Positions 44,444-53,674 of a DNA stretch of 53,717 nucleotides are shown piece by piece. Below the pieces are notes generated by a model. The model worked only from the letters and a program-made list of their open reading frames with translations, was not told where the DNA came from and did not search any database. Source of the DNA: Nostoc sp. LPT (GTDB taxonomy: Bacteria; Cyanobacteriota; Cyanobacteriia; Cyanobacteriales; Nostocaceae); NCBI RefSeq assembly GCF_017115165.1, contig NZ_JABXKF010000056.1:1-53717 (forward strand), in the 5' to 3' direction. Made by a program: the position numbers and the translations under genes. Numbering within the stretch: position 1 is the first letter of the stretch; each line of letters opens with the position of its first letter.

Positions 44444-44517
44444 GGCTCAACTGTTAACCTCGAAGCCTCATCTTCCCCTACCTCTTCTCCATATTTTATT
44501 CAATTAGAAAGATTGGA

Positions 44518-46071
44518 ATGCTTAAAAACTTATTTTCATTTAGCGATCGCTACCGCATCTTACATCAGACTTGGTTTGCTTTCTTTCTCACCTTTGTTTG
44601 TTGGTTTAACTTTGCTCCTTTCGCTACAACCATTGGCAGAGAACTACATCTAGCACCAGAGCAAATTAAAACTTTAGGCATCTGTAACCTTGCTCTCACA
44701 ATTCCCGCACGGCTAATTATTGGGATGCTTCTGGATCGTTTTGGCCCCAGAATCACCTACTCAATCCTGCTGATGTTTGCGGTTATTCCCTGTTTGGCGA
44801 CGGCGCTAGCGCAAGATTTTAATCAACTAGCCATCAGTCGTTTGTTGATGGGAATTGTCGGATCTGGGTTTGTTGTAGGTATCCGCATGGTAGCCGAATG
44901 GTTCCAGCCAAAGGAGATGGGAATTGCCCAAGGTATTTATGGCGGTTGGGGAAACTTTGGGGCTTTTGGCGCAGAATTTGCCTTGCCGATGATTGCAGTT
45001 TTTACGAGCTTTTTCGCTGGTGGTGCTTCTAACTGGCGGTTTGCGATCGCATTTACAGGAATCATTGCAGCCATCTACGGCGTAATTTATTACAACAGCG
45101 TCCAAGATACACCCACTGGCAAAGTCTACAAGAAACCTAAAAAGAATGGTTCTCTGGAAGTGACTAGTGTCAAAAGCTTCTGGGCGATGATTGTCTCGAA
45201 TTTTGGTTTGATTTTCGCTCTAGGTTTATTAGCTTGGCGCTTGGAACAAAAGAACATTCACTTCCTAACTCTGAGTCAAATGTATTTGACTTGGTTGCTA
45301 TTAGCAGGATTGTTTATTTACCAAAGTTATAAAGCTTGGGAAGTAAATCGAGAACTCTTAATTGGTAAGAAAACTTACGCTGCATCTGAACGCTTTCAAT
45401 TTGGTCAAGTAGCGTTACTCGAATTCACTTACATAATTAGCTTTGGCAGCGAACTAGCAGTTGTTTCCATGCTTCCGGCATTTTTTGAAAAAACCTTTGT
45501 TTTAGAGCCTGTTGTTTCCATGCTCCCGGAATTTTTTGAAAAAACCATTGTTTCAGAGCATGTTATAGCTGGGATGATTGCCGCTACCTATCCTTTTTTA
45601 AATTTGATTTCTCGTCCTAGTGGTGGCTTAATTTCTGATAAATTCGGCTCACGTAAATGGACAATGACAATTATCAGTGCCGGCATTGGTGTTGGCTATT
45701 TGATGGCACATTTTATTAATAGTAACTGGCCGATTCCGCTAGCGATCGCAGTTACAATGTTTGCCGCCTACTTTGCCCAAGCTGGCTGCGGTGCAACCTA
45801 TAGCATCGTACCCCTAATTAAGAAAGAAGCCACTGGACAAATTGCCGGTAACGTGGGAGCTTACGGGAATTTTGGTGGCGTAGTTTACCTGACAATTTTC
45901 AGCTTAACCGATGCTCCAACACTATTTTCCACAATGGGTTTAGCTGCACTAGTCTGCGCTTTTATGTGTGCCTTTTTCCTCAAAGAACCAAAAGGTTCCT
46001 TTGCCGCTGCTTATGAAGGTGAATTACCAGAAACCGCAACTAAAACCCCTATCTTCTTAGCTGAAGAATAG
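44518..46071 (+). CDS. nrtP: MFS nitrate/nitrite transporter (NrtP/NarK type)
   Basis: This 517-residue protein imports nitrate and nitrite across the cytoplasmic membrane by a major-facilitator mechanism. It has about twelve hydrophobic segments, the MFS loop LLDRFGPR near 71-78, and both nitrate signatures: GGWGNFGAFGAEFALP (142-157) and GNVGAYGNFGGVVYLT (443-458). Residues 315-331 (VVSMLPAFFEKTFVLEP) are repeated at 332-348 (VVSMLPEFFEKTIVSEH), which extends the loop or helix before the segment HVIAGMIAATYPFLN. Other family members have only one copy. The gene lies between nirA and narB and should share the NtcA-controlled transcript, across a long repeat spacer. Confidence 0.93.
   Translation: MLKNLFSFSDRYRILHQTWFAFFLTFVCWFNFAPFATTIGRELHLAPEQIKTLGICNLALTIPARLIIGMLLDRFGPRITYSILLMFAVIPCLATALAQDFNQLAISRLLMGIVGSGFVVGIRMVAEWFQPKEMGIAQGIYGGWGNFGAFGAEFALPMIAVFTSFFAGGASNWRFAIAFTGIIAAIYGVIYYNSVQDTPTGKVYKKPKKNGSLEVTSVKSFWAMIVSNFGLIFALGLLAWRLEQKNIHFLTLSQMYLTWLLLAGLFIYQSYKAWEVNRELLIGKKTYAASERFQFGQVALLEFTYIISFGSELAVVSMLPAFFEKTFVLEPVVSMLPEFFEKTIVSEHVIAGMIAATYPFLNLISRPSGGLISDKFGSRKWTMTIISAGIGVGYLMAHFINSNWPIPLAIAVTMFAAYFAQAGCGATYSIVPLIKKEATGQIAGNVGAYGNFGGVVYLTIFSLTDAPTLFSTMGLAALVCAFMCAFFLKEPKGSFAAAYEGELPETATKTPIFLAEE
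45460..45561. repeat. 51-bp tandem duplication inside nrtP
   Basis: Two 51-bp units (45460-45510 and 45511-45561) both begin GTTGTTTCCATGCT and keep the frame. They have diverged at several bases, so the duplication is not an assembly artefact of identical reads. Confidence 0.92.
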
Positions 46072-46427
46072 ACCTGTCTTGAAAATAGAAAGTAGGCAGT
46101 AAGGCAAATAAATTCTCATAGTTCGTAGTAAGGCTTTAAACCTTGTTTTCTAAGCAATAAAGCGCTTACTACAAACCCTAAAAACTAGCTTAACAAAGTA
46201 CTAAATACGGTTTTGTCTAAGTTCGTAGCGAATGGACTCAAATAAACTTTCCGCTCCTTTGCGCTATACTCTGCGCCCCTACCCTGCGGGAAGGCGAAGC
46301 GCCTATGCATTTAAATTTCAACCCTCAATTCACCACGATTTTACGCAAAGCTGTACTAAGTTACGCTTCTCAACCTGTCGCTACATCTGAGGTTACAAAA
46401 TCAAAATAACAAAATGGTACAACTGCC
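46072..46427. other. Intergenic region between nrtP and narB
   Basis: Positions 46120-46200 carry the dispersed repeat GTTCGTAGTAAGGC ... GCGCTTACTACAAAC also present at 5900-5980. GCGGGAAGGCGAAGCGCC at about 46287-46304 is another cyanobacterial palindromic repeat. No NtcA box was found, so narB probably depends on read-through from nirA. Confidence 0.6.
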
Positions 46428-48653
46428 ATGAGTGAATTTACCAAAACTCTTTGTCCCTACTGTGGTGTTGGCTGTGGACTAGAAGTTTCACCTCCAGCCC
46501 AACTGGGCAAAGCAACTAGTCGAGATAGCCAAGGAAATCCAACTTGGCGGGTGCGGGGTGATAAAGCCCATCCATCCAGCCAGGGTATGGTTTGCGTCAA
46601 AGGTGCAACGATCGCAGAATCTTTAGATAAAAATAGATTACATTACCCAATGGTGCGAGACTCCTTAGATCAAGAGTTTCGCCGCGTTAGTTGGGATGAA
46701 GCTTTCGATCTGATCGCCAAGCGCATTCAAAATGTCCGCTTCACCCAAGGGCCAGAAGCCTTATGTATGTATGGTTCCGGTCAGTTTCAAACCGAGGATT
46801 ATTACATAGCCCAAAAACTGATGAAAGGCTGTCTGGGTACTAATAATTTTGATGCCAACTCTCGCTTATGTATGTCTAGTGCTGTAGCTGGGTACATTCA
46901 AAGCTTTGGTTCAGATGGGCCTCCATGCTGTTACGATGACTTGGAGTTAACCGACTGTGCATTTTTAATTGGTACTAATACAGCCGAATGTCACCCCATC
47001 GTTTTCAATCGACTGGAAAAATATCACAAAAAGAACCGCAAAGTCAAAATGATTGTGGTTGATCCCCGTCGTACACCAACCGCAGAAGCCGCTGATTTGC
47101 ATTTAGCTATTCGTCCCGGTACAGATATCGACTTGTTAAACGGCATCGCTCACTTGTTGATGCGCTGGAATTACATTGATACGATGTTCATGGACGATTG
47201 CACCAGTAACTTTCCCGCTTATGCTGAGGTGATTCGCCACTATCCGCCAGAAGTGGTAGCTCGTCAATGTGGAATCAGCATTGAAGATTTAGAAACAGCA
47301 GCCCGCTTATGGGGTCAATCTGAGCGAGTACTGTCTTTGTGGTCAATGGGTGTGAATCAATCCTCAGAAGGGACGGCTAAGGTAAGAACGATTATTAACC
47401 TGCACCTGATGACTGGACAGATTGGCAAACCTGGGGCTGGCCCTTTTTCCCTCACTGGTCAGCCGAACGCGATGGGAGGACGGGAAGCCGGAGGTTTGGC
47501 GCATTTATTACCCGGTTATCGGACGGTGAAAGATCCTCAGCACTGTGCAGAAGTTGAAGAGTTTTGGGGACTCAAGCCAAGGCAAATTTCGCCCAATCCT
47601 GGTTTGACTGCTTGGGACATGATTACTGGGTTGGAAAATGATGCTGTAGAGTTACTGTGGATTGCAGCTACCAACCCAGCTGTGAGTATGCCAGATTTAG
47701 AGCGGACTAAGAAGGCATTGTTGCGATCGCCTTTCACTATTTACCAAGACGCATATTATCCTACAGAAACCTCTGCTTATGCTCATGTTCTGCTACCAGC
47801 AGCCCAGTGGGGTGAAAAAACTGGTGTGATGACAAACTCCGAACGGATGGTAACTCTGTGTCAAGCATTTCGCCAACCGCCAAGAGAAGCTAAAGCCGAT
47901 TGGGAAATTTTTGCCGAAGTTGGACGTAGATTAGGTTTTGAGAGAGAATTTGCCTTTGCTAACTCTGCTGAAGTTTACGCTGAGTTTGTCAAACTAACTA
48001 AAAATCGCCCCTGCGATATGACACGTATCAGTCACGCGCAATTGCAAGCAGAAGGCCCGACTCAATGGCCTCATCCAGAAGAGAGCAGGGGGAGCAGAGG
48101 AGCTGGCGTTGCAGGGGGAGAAGCATCTGCCAATCGCTCTGAGAAAAGACTATACACTAACTTGCGCTTCCACACCCCTGATGGACGCGCTCGATTTGGG
48201 GCATATTACTCTAAAGGATTGGCAGAACCACCAGACCCAGATTATCCGTTTGTCCTAACTAATGGAAGACTTTACGGACACTGGCATACGCAGACACGTA
48301 CCGGTCGAATTGAAAAAATTTGCAAAATGCATCCCGAACCGTTTATCGAAATTCATCCCCGTGATGCTGCTCGGTTAGGTATTGTCGATTGTATGGGTGT
48401 GGAAGTGCGATCGCGTCGGGGTAAAGCGAAGTTTCCTGCTAAAGTGACAAAAGCGATCGCGCCTGGTACAGTTTTTGTCCCTATGCACTGGGGTTCGCTG
48501 TGGGCAGATAATGCCGAAGCCAACGCCCTCACCCATCCAGAATCTTGCCCCGATTCGCTGCAACCAGAATTAAAAGCCTGTGCTGTGCAGTTGATACCAA
48601 TTTCGGTGGAAGTTCCCATCAAAGATTATCAACTCCAGTCTTCACAATCGTAA
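46428..48653 (+). CDS. narB: Ferredoxin-nitrate reductase, Mo-bisMGD enzyme
   Basis: NarB reduces nitrate to nitrite in the cytosol using ferredoxin. The 741 residues begin with the [4Fe-4S] motif CPYCGVGC (9-16), with the fourth ligand in GMVCVKG. The molybdopterin oxidoreductase domain follows ([70 protein letters not shown]). The C-terminal MGD-binding fold has [19 protein letters not shown] and [12 protein letters not shown] stretch around 549-575 ([20 protein letters not shown]) comes from a GGGGAGCAGAGGAGC repeat inserted in frame between the two domains. It is the third gene of the operon. Confidence 0.95.
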   Translation: MSEFTKTLCPYCGVGCGLEVSPPAQLGKATSRDSQGNPTWRVRGDKAHPSSQGMVCVKGATIAESLDKNRLHYPMVRDSLDQEFRRVSWDEAFDLIAKRIQNVRFTQGPEALCMYGSGQFQTEDYYIAQKLMKGCLGTNNFDANSRLCMSSAVAGYIQSFGSDGPPCCYDDLELTDCAFLIGTNTAECHPIVFNRLEKYHKKNRKVKMIVVDPRRTPTAEAADLHLAIRPGTDIDLLNGIAHLLMRWNYIDTMFMDDCTSNFPAYAEVIRHYPPEVVARQCGISIEDLETAARLWGQSERVLSLWSMGVNQSSEGTAKVRTIINLHLMTGQIGKPGAGPFSLTGQPNAMGGREAGGLAHLLPGYRTVKDPQHCAEVEEFWGLKPRQISPNPGLTAWDMITGLENDAVELLWIAATNPAVSMPDLERTKKALLRSPFTIYQDAYYPTETSAYAHVLLPAAQWGEKTGVMTNSERMVTLCQAFRQPPREAKADWEIFAEVGRRLGFEREFAFANSAEVYAEFVKLTKNRPCDMTRISHAQLQAEGPTQWPHPEESRGSRGAGVAGGEASANRSEKRLYTNLRFHTPDGRARFGAYYSKGLAEPPDPDYPFVLTNGRLYGHWHTQTRTGRIEKICKMHPEPFIEIHPRDAARLGIVDCMGVEVRSRRGKAKFPAKVTKAIAPGTVFVPMHWGSLWADNAEANALTHPESCPDSLQPELKACAVQLIPISVEVPIKDYQLQSSQS
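48076..48146. repeat. In-frame purine-rich repeat inside narB
   Basis: AGAGCAGGGGGAGCAGAGGA and GCAGGGGGAGAAGCATCTGC resemble the insert in nirA. They add about 24 codons in a surface linker of NarB without breaking the frame. Confidence 0.7.
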
Positions 48654-48948
48654 GCTGCAAAGTATAGCTCGAAAATGGTAATTTATAACCAGCAATAGGT
48701 AATTTCGTCAATAATCAATAGTCAATAGTTATTATCATTTTTTATAACTCTCTAATTTTGACTGTTACCAATTACTATATCTAAAGGGGTAAAATTCTAG
48801 CAATTAGAGGCTTTTCTAAAGTTCATTTTATCTATGGATAAAGAATAAAACAAAGATAGAAAACTTACAAAGCATCAGCAAGTAATTTTTTTAAATCCTC
48901 TAGATTTATCTATGGGATTTTCTTTTATTTAAAAATCAGGTGCAGCAG

Positions 48949-49407
48949 ATGAAAAAGTTACTGAGGGAAATTTTAGGGGCTACCAAAGATGAGAATTTCA
49001 TGCACGTCATTGAAAACATAGAAGTGCTAGTTTCTAAAGTTCTATCTATTTTTATGGTAGTCGTAATTTTGGTAGCGATCGGAGATTTAGGACTATTTAT
49101 TTTTAAAGAGTTATTTACAACCCCTTACGCAAAGTTTAATACAACATTATATAAAATATTTGGGCTATTTTTGAATATTTTAATTGCTTTAGAAATTTTA
49201 GAAAATATTACAGCATATTTACGAAGACACGTTTTTCAAGTTGAATTAGTTATTGTTACTTCTTTAATTGCTGTTGCGAGAAAAATTATTATTCTTGATT
49301 TAGAAAAAATTGAAGGTATTGATATAATTGGTCTAGGTATAGCTATTCTTGCCTTATCAATTAGTTATTTGATAATTCGTCTCAGTAATTCCAAAAATGC
49401 AAGTTAA
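48949..49407 (+). CDS. PsiE-like phosphate-starvation-inducible membrane protein
   Basis: The frame opens at GTG 48940, but ATG 48949 is the more usual start (AGG 8-11 nt upstream). The 152-residue protein has four hydrophobic segments (VLSIFMVVVILVAIGDLGLF, IFGLFLNILIALEILENITA, VELVIVTSLIAVARKIIILD, IIGLGIAILALSISYLIIRL) and the PsiE-family features FxELF, ALEILE and VARKIIILD. It sits in the inner membrane and its function is unknown. It lies 295 bp after narB and just before the nitrate reductase-associated gene. The spacer has a small (CAATAGT) heptamer array at 48709-48729. Confidence 0.82.
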   Translation: MKKLLREILGATKDENFMHVIENIEVLVSKVLSIFMVVVILVAIGDLGLFIFKELFTTPYAKFNTTLYKIFGLFLNILIALEILENITAYLRRHVFQVELVIVTSLIAVARKIIILDLEKIEGIDIIGLGIAILALSISYLIIRLSNSKNAS

Positions 49408-49485
49408 TTGAAGGAGGCAGTATTTCGAGTACGCTCAATAAGCAGGCATAAGGCAACAGTATAAACTAATTTTAAATACTTTATT

Positions 49486-49938
49486 ATGACAGATTTCTTT
49501 GAATTTGAAGCAGACTTTGTTGATTCCCTGCGCTGCATTCCCATGCAAGTGCGTTGCAAATTAGATACCTGTGGCATCAAGCTAAAATTGCCTGATTGGA
49601 ATCAAATGACGACAGATGAGCGTCAAGCTTTAGTCAAATTACCTTGCACTACAAAAACGGAAATTCAGTCTTACCGCGAGTATATCGAGCAATTAATCAT
49701 ACAACGCACAGGTATACCAACTACAAAATTGCCCATTGAGCCTCATCCTGCATGGCTAGACTCTGCCACAGTACCAGCTAGCCTTCAGGAAAAAGCTCAA
49801 GAAATAGGTGTAACCCTAACACAGCAAAACTGGGCAGCTTTAACGCCCTTACAGCGTTTTGCTTTGATTAAACTCAGTCAGCCAGGACATGAAAACAAAA
49901 ATTTTAACAGAGCGATTGCAGAATTTCACCTGTTTTAA
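49486..49938 (+). CDS. Nitrate reductase-associated protein
   Basis: This 150-residue soluble protein begins FFEFEADFVDSLRCIPMQVR and has two similar halves: KLDTCGIKLKLPDWNQMTTD followed by ERQALVKLPC, and AQEIGVTLTQQNWAALTPLQ followed by RFALIKLSQPGHENKN. This matches the family annotated as nitrate reductase-associated protein, which occurs next to narB in cyanobacteria. The biochemical role is not known; a maturation or stability factor for NarB is a reasonable guess from context. ATG 49486 is the only sensible start. Confidence 0.88.
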   Translation: MTDFFEFEADFVDSLRCIPMQVRCKLDTCGIKLKLPDWNQMTTDERQALVKLPCTTKTEIQSYREYIEQLIIQRTGIPTTKLPIEPHPAWLDSATVPASLQEKAQEIGVTLTQQNWAALTPLQRFALIKLSQPGHENKNFNRAIAEFHLF

Positions 49939-50372
49939 TTAGACAATAGTCTTTCAAAGAAAAAATCTACAGAGCGATGGCTACGCCCGGCGCAGGCATC
50001 GCAAAGCTTTTTGGTCTACTGTATCTATTAACTCCCTTAGTACACGTCACCATTAATAGGGGTTGAAAATACTAACTCTTTGTTGGGTTTTGCTCTGCTT
50101 AACCCAACAAACGCAGGGATGTTGGGTTTCGTTCCTCAAACGCCACTTGCTTTAAGCCGGGAAACCCGTCCAACGCAGTGGCTCCCCAACCTACAGAAAA
50201 TCGAATTCCAAACCTTTTTTATGGTGAGCTGTACTTAGTGAAAAAAATTTGAGAATTATTTGCAATTGCTGAGTCATTTCCTGTAATGTTTATTCTCAAG
50301 TAGCTGACTGCAAATCTCAGCAAATAACAGCTATTTGCTGCTTTTTTGAGAGTAGTGGTGAGTGGAGAGTAG
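49939..50372. other. 434-bp intergenic region with nested dispersed repeats
   Basis: GCGATGGCTACGCCCGGCGC with AGGCATCGC (49973-50005) is a palindromic repeat. TTGGGTT...AACCCAACA (50083-50109) is a hairpin. GGAAACCCGTCCAACGCAGT (from 50159) belongs to a repeat also found at about 53196-53248. The promoter of the receptor gene is presumably in the last 150 bp. No clear Fur box was identified by eye. Confidence 0.55.
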
Positions 50373-53042
50373 GTGTTGGGGTACTACATAGTGTTAAAAC
50401 AGACATTGAAGATTGTTTTGGTGACAAGCTCTATTTGGTTCTGCGTTGCAATAAGTGCAACTGCTGCTGAAATAAACAAACAAGCACAGGATAAATCTGT
50501 TGCATCGGTATTACGCAATTCTAGAACGATTAGAGAGATTCCAAGACTCAATAAAATAGAACCGACTAACACTAGCGCTCAAGAACTAGTACAGTCGCCA
50601 GCACCACAAACAGTACCTACCTCAGAAATTGTGCCAGTGACGGCAGTTAAGGCGAATCCCACTAAGCAGGGTTTAGAAGTGATTTTACAAACCTCCCTTG
50701 GTGAAAAATTGCAAGTGGTGAATCGCAGTTCTGGCAATAACTTTATTGCTGATATTCCCAACGCGCAACTGCGCTTACCTTCAGGTGAAGCATTTACATT
50801 TCGTTCAGAGCAGCCAGTTGCAGGTATTACCGAGATAACGGTAGCAAACTTGGATGTTAATACTATTCGAGTGACGGTGATTGGTGAGGCGAATGTACCG
50901 ACTGTAGAGTTGTTTGACAGTCCTGACGAGGGTTTGATTCTTAGTGTTCCTAGCGCAGCACCTTCCACACAAGCACAGCAGCAACCTCAAACGCCACAAC
51001 AGTCAGAAACTCAGACACAGCCAAGTCAACCCTCCTCTGAGGGTGATGAACCGATTGAACTTGTGGTTACAGGCGAACAAGATGGATACACTGTGCCAGA
51101 AGCATCAACTGCAACTAGGACTGATACACCTTTACGTGATATTCCCCAGTCGATTCAGGTAGTTCCCCAACAGGTGATCAAGGATCAGGGAATCACGCGG
51201 ATTAATGATGCTGTTCGTAATGTATCAGGTACAAGCCTTGGAACGGGCTATGGCAATTCCGAAAACGGTGTCAACATTCGTGGCTTTAATGCCAACTCTT
51301 TAAAAGATGGATTTGCCACTACGTCTATCTTCACCAATGCCACCAATATTGAGCAGGTAGAGGTACTCAAAGGTCCGGCTTCAGTGCTATATGGAGAGGT
51401 GGAACCGGGTGGAGTGATCAATTATGTCACGAAAAAACCTTTGAGCAATCCCTATTATGCTGCTAATTTCACTGCTGGAAGCTACAACTATTACAATGGG
51501 GCGATTGATTTGTCTGGGCCGCTGACGACCGATAAAAATTTATTGTATCGGTTGAATGTTTCTTACGAGGATTCCGATAGCTTTCGGGATTTAATTTTCA
51601 ACAAGGTTTTCTTTATCTCTCCTGCGTTTACCTACAAAATCAGCGATACAACAACCCTAGATTTCGCCTATGAGTATCAAAAATTTGACTCCAACTTTGA
51701 TCGCGGCTTTCCTAACGACCCTAGATCGTTTAATCTGCCGATCAATCTTTCTTTAAATGATTACAATAATGCTGATCAAAACACTGAAAGCCATCAAATC
51801 GATTTAACGCTCAACCATCAGTTTAATGATCATCTCCGACTCAGGAGTCGGTTTGAGGCGAAGTTTGAACATTATTACAGTAGTGTGGTCAATGAGTATG
51901 CTTTTGCTGAAGATGGTGAAACGGTGTTGCGAGGCTTCTACGGTGGTGATCAATATTCTACCGACCTTGTGCTGCAAACTGATTTAATTGCTAAATTTCA
52001 AACCGGTTCCATAGAGCATCAGCTGCTGGCAGGATTGGAATGGAAACCAAGTTTCCTTAAAAACTACGACTTTTCCTCTCCTGGTGATGCGTATCCGTCG
52101 ATAAACATTTACAATCCAGTCTATGGCTTTCCCTTTCCTGCGGTTAGTACGTCAAGTCGTAACAGTAGAAATGATACTGTCGGAATTGCCTTGCAAGACC
52201 AGGTGACATTGCTGCCAAATCTCAAGTTGCTTGCAGGCGGTAGATATGACTTTATCAGCACAGACAGTGACAGTATTGCTGACATCAGTATTCCTAGCGA
52301 ACCGCAAAACTCCGCATCTGACTCCCAAGCCTTTTCACCGCGTGTGGGCATTGTTTATCAACCAATCGAACCTATCTCTTTGTACGTCAGCTACAGTCGC
52401 TCCTTTACACCCAACTTAGGAACTCAAAAAGCAGACCTGACGCAAATAGAGCCGAGTCGTGGTACACAGTATGAAGTTGGTGTCAAAGCCGAGCTTTTTG
52501 ATGGACGGCTGATATCATCACTAGCAGCCTATGACATTGCCAAAACAAACATCCCTACCACAGACCCTGATAATCGTCAATACTCAATCGCCGTCGGAGA
52601 AGTCAAAAGCCGAGGAATTGAATTCGATATTGCCGGGCAAATCTCACCTGGTTGGAAAGTCATTGCTTCTGCGTACCTCAATGATGCCTATACTAGCAAA
52701 GACAGCGATCTGACACTCATAGGCAAAGCTTTCCCAGGTGTTCCTAGTCAGGGTGCAAGTCTGTGGACAACCTACGAGATTCAAAAGGGGAGTTTGAAAG
52801 GGTTACAGTTTGGAGGAGGCATATTTTATGTGGGCGATCGGGTTAATGATTTCTATGACCCGATTATTACCCTTCCTTCCTATGTCAGAACTGATGCTGT
52901 CATTTCTTATAAACGTGATAATTGGCGAGCTGCACTCAATTTCAAGAACATCTTTAATGTTAGATATTACGAAACCAATTGGCCTCTTATCTTCCCCCAA
53001 GCACCATTTACCTTACAGGGTACAATTTCTGTGGAATTTTGA
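50373..53042 (+). CDS. TonB-dependent siderophore receptor with N-terminal AMIN domain
   Basis: This outer-membrane receptor imports ferric siderophores using TonB energy. The frame opens at GTG 50373; GTG 50391 (MLKQTLKIVLVTSSIWFCVA) gives a more compact signal peptide ending near SATAAE. An AMIN domain (about 85-190, EVILQTSLGEKLQVVNRSSG) and a Gln/Pro/Thr-rich linker precede the plug. The plug has TPLRDIPQSIQVVPQQVIKD, VNIRGFNANSL and VEVLKGPASVLYGEVEPGGV. The beta barrel ends LQGTISVEF with the terminal Phe required for insertion. The layout is typical of cyanobacterial FhuA-like receptors. The truncated PepSY gene downstream is a common partner. Confidence 0.93.
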   Translation: MLGYYIVLKQTLKIVLVTSSIWFCVAISATAAEINKQAQDKSVASVLRNSRTIREIPRLNKIEPTNTSAQELVQSPAPQTVPTSEIVPVTAVKANPTKQGLEVILQTSLGEKLQVVNRSSGNNFIADIPNAQLRLPSGEAFTFRSEQPVAGITEITVANLDVNTIRVTVIGEANVPTVELFDSPDEGLILSVPSAAPSTQAQQQPQTPQQSETQTQPSQPSSEGDEPIELVVTGEQDGYTVPEASTATRTDTPLRDIPQSIQVVPQQVIKDQGITRINDAVRNVSGTSLGTGYGNSENGVNIRGFNANSLKDGFATTSIFTNATNIEQVEVLKGPASVLYGEVEPGGVINYVTKKPLSNPYYAANFTAGSYNYYNGAIDLSGPLTTDKNLLYRLNVSYEDSDSFRDLIFNKVFFISPAFTYKISDTTTLDFAYEYQKFDSNFDRGFPNDPRSFNLPINLSLNDYNNADQNTESHQIDLTLNHQFNDHLRLRSRFEAKFEHYYSSVVNEYAFAEDGETVLRGFYGGDQYSTDLVLQTDLIAKFQTGSIEHQLLAGLEWKPSFLKNYDFSSPGDAYPSINIYNPVYGFPFPAVSTSSRNSRNDTVGIALQDQVTLLPNLKLLAGGRYDFISTDSDSIADISIPSEPQNSASDSQAFSPRVGIVYQPIEPISLYVSYSRSFTPNLGTQKADLTQIEPSRGTQYEVGVKAELFDGRLISSLAAYDIAKTNIPTTDPDNRQYSIAVGEVKSRGIEFDIAGQISPGWKVIASAYLNDAYTSKDSDLTLIGKAFPGVPSQGASLWTTYEIQKGSLKGLQFGGGIFYVGDRVNDFYDPIITLPSYVRTDAVISYKRDNWRAALNFKNIFNVRYYETNWPLIFPQAPFTLQGTISVEF

Positions 53043-53368
53043 CCCCACCTTAGCCCTCTGAACAAGTGTAGGTTTCTAGATTTCCTGTTTTGATTGACGC
53101 TCTGACGCAAAGCACGCGCTTAAAGATTTCGGAACGAAAAAATAGGCTTTTTTCCATTAAATGTGAAAAACCTACACCGATCAGATCCTAGCCTTCACGC
53201 TACTTGCTACAACGGGGGGAACTCCCGCAACGCAGTGGCTCCCCAATCCATTAGGGAGGAAACAAGATTCTTCCTCCCGCCTTTCCTTGGAAAGATGAGG
53301 GGGTAAAATTTAAACCCACTATTTTAACTGGTTTATCAAGCCTGAGCTTGTGCAAAGGAGCGTCTACC
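53043..53368. other. Intergenic region after the receptor gene
   Basis: GTGTAGGTTT (from about 53066) and AAACCTACAC (about 53168-53177) are complementary and enclose a palindromic element. The repeat AACGCAGTGGCTCCCCAA near 53230-53247 also lies upstream of the receptor at about 50172-50190, in the same orientation. AAGGAG (53355-53360) is the SD of the next gene. Confidence 0.6.
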
Positions 53369-53674
53369 TTGAATTATAAAAAACTACGTAACATTGTATT
53401 TACTGTGCATCGCATCCTGGGTTTTGCGATCGCATCAATTGCCATCTTGGTTGGCATAACTGGGAGCATGATCGTTTTCCAGCGCGAAATCAACGAGTTT
53501 CAACTGCATCAACAGTTTGGTGCTATCTTCCCCAAAGGCGATCGCTTATCGTTGGAAAACATCCTAGATATTGTCAAAGCTGCCTATACCAATCAACCAG
53601 AAATGGGATTCCAAAGAGTTTATTTCCCAACTAAACCGGACGATCTCTTTAATGTCGTCATCCTGAAGGGGTGA
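53369..53674 (+). pseudogene. Truncated PepSY-family membrane protein (iron-uptake associated)
   Basis: TTG 53369 (MNYKKLRNIVFTVHRILGFA) lies 8 nt after AAGGAG and fits the family N-terminus better than TTG 53348. The 101 residues comprise the first transmembrane helix (IASIAILVGITGSMIVFQRE) and the start of the first PepSY repeat (LSLENILDIVKAAYTNQPEM, GFQRVYFPTKPDDLFNVVIL). PepSY membrane proteins usually have about 350-400 residues, and here a stop follows at 53674. None of the three frames in the last 45 bp continues the family. Either something was inserted at about 53668 or the gene was deleted; the rest lies outside the window. Confidence 0.72.

Noticed and set aside
46072..46427. Separate NtcA promoter for narB
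   Set aside because: No GTAN8TAC box was found; the region is mostly dispersed repeat.
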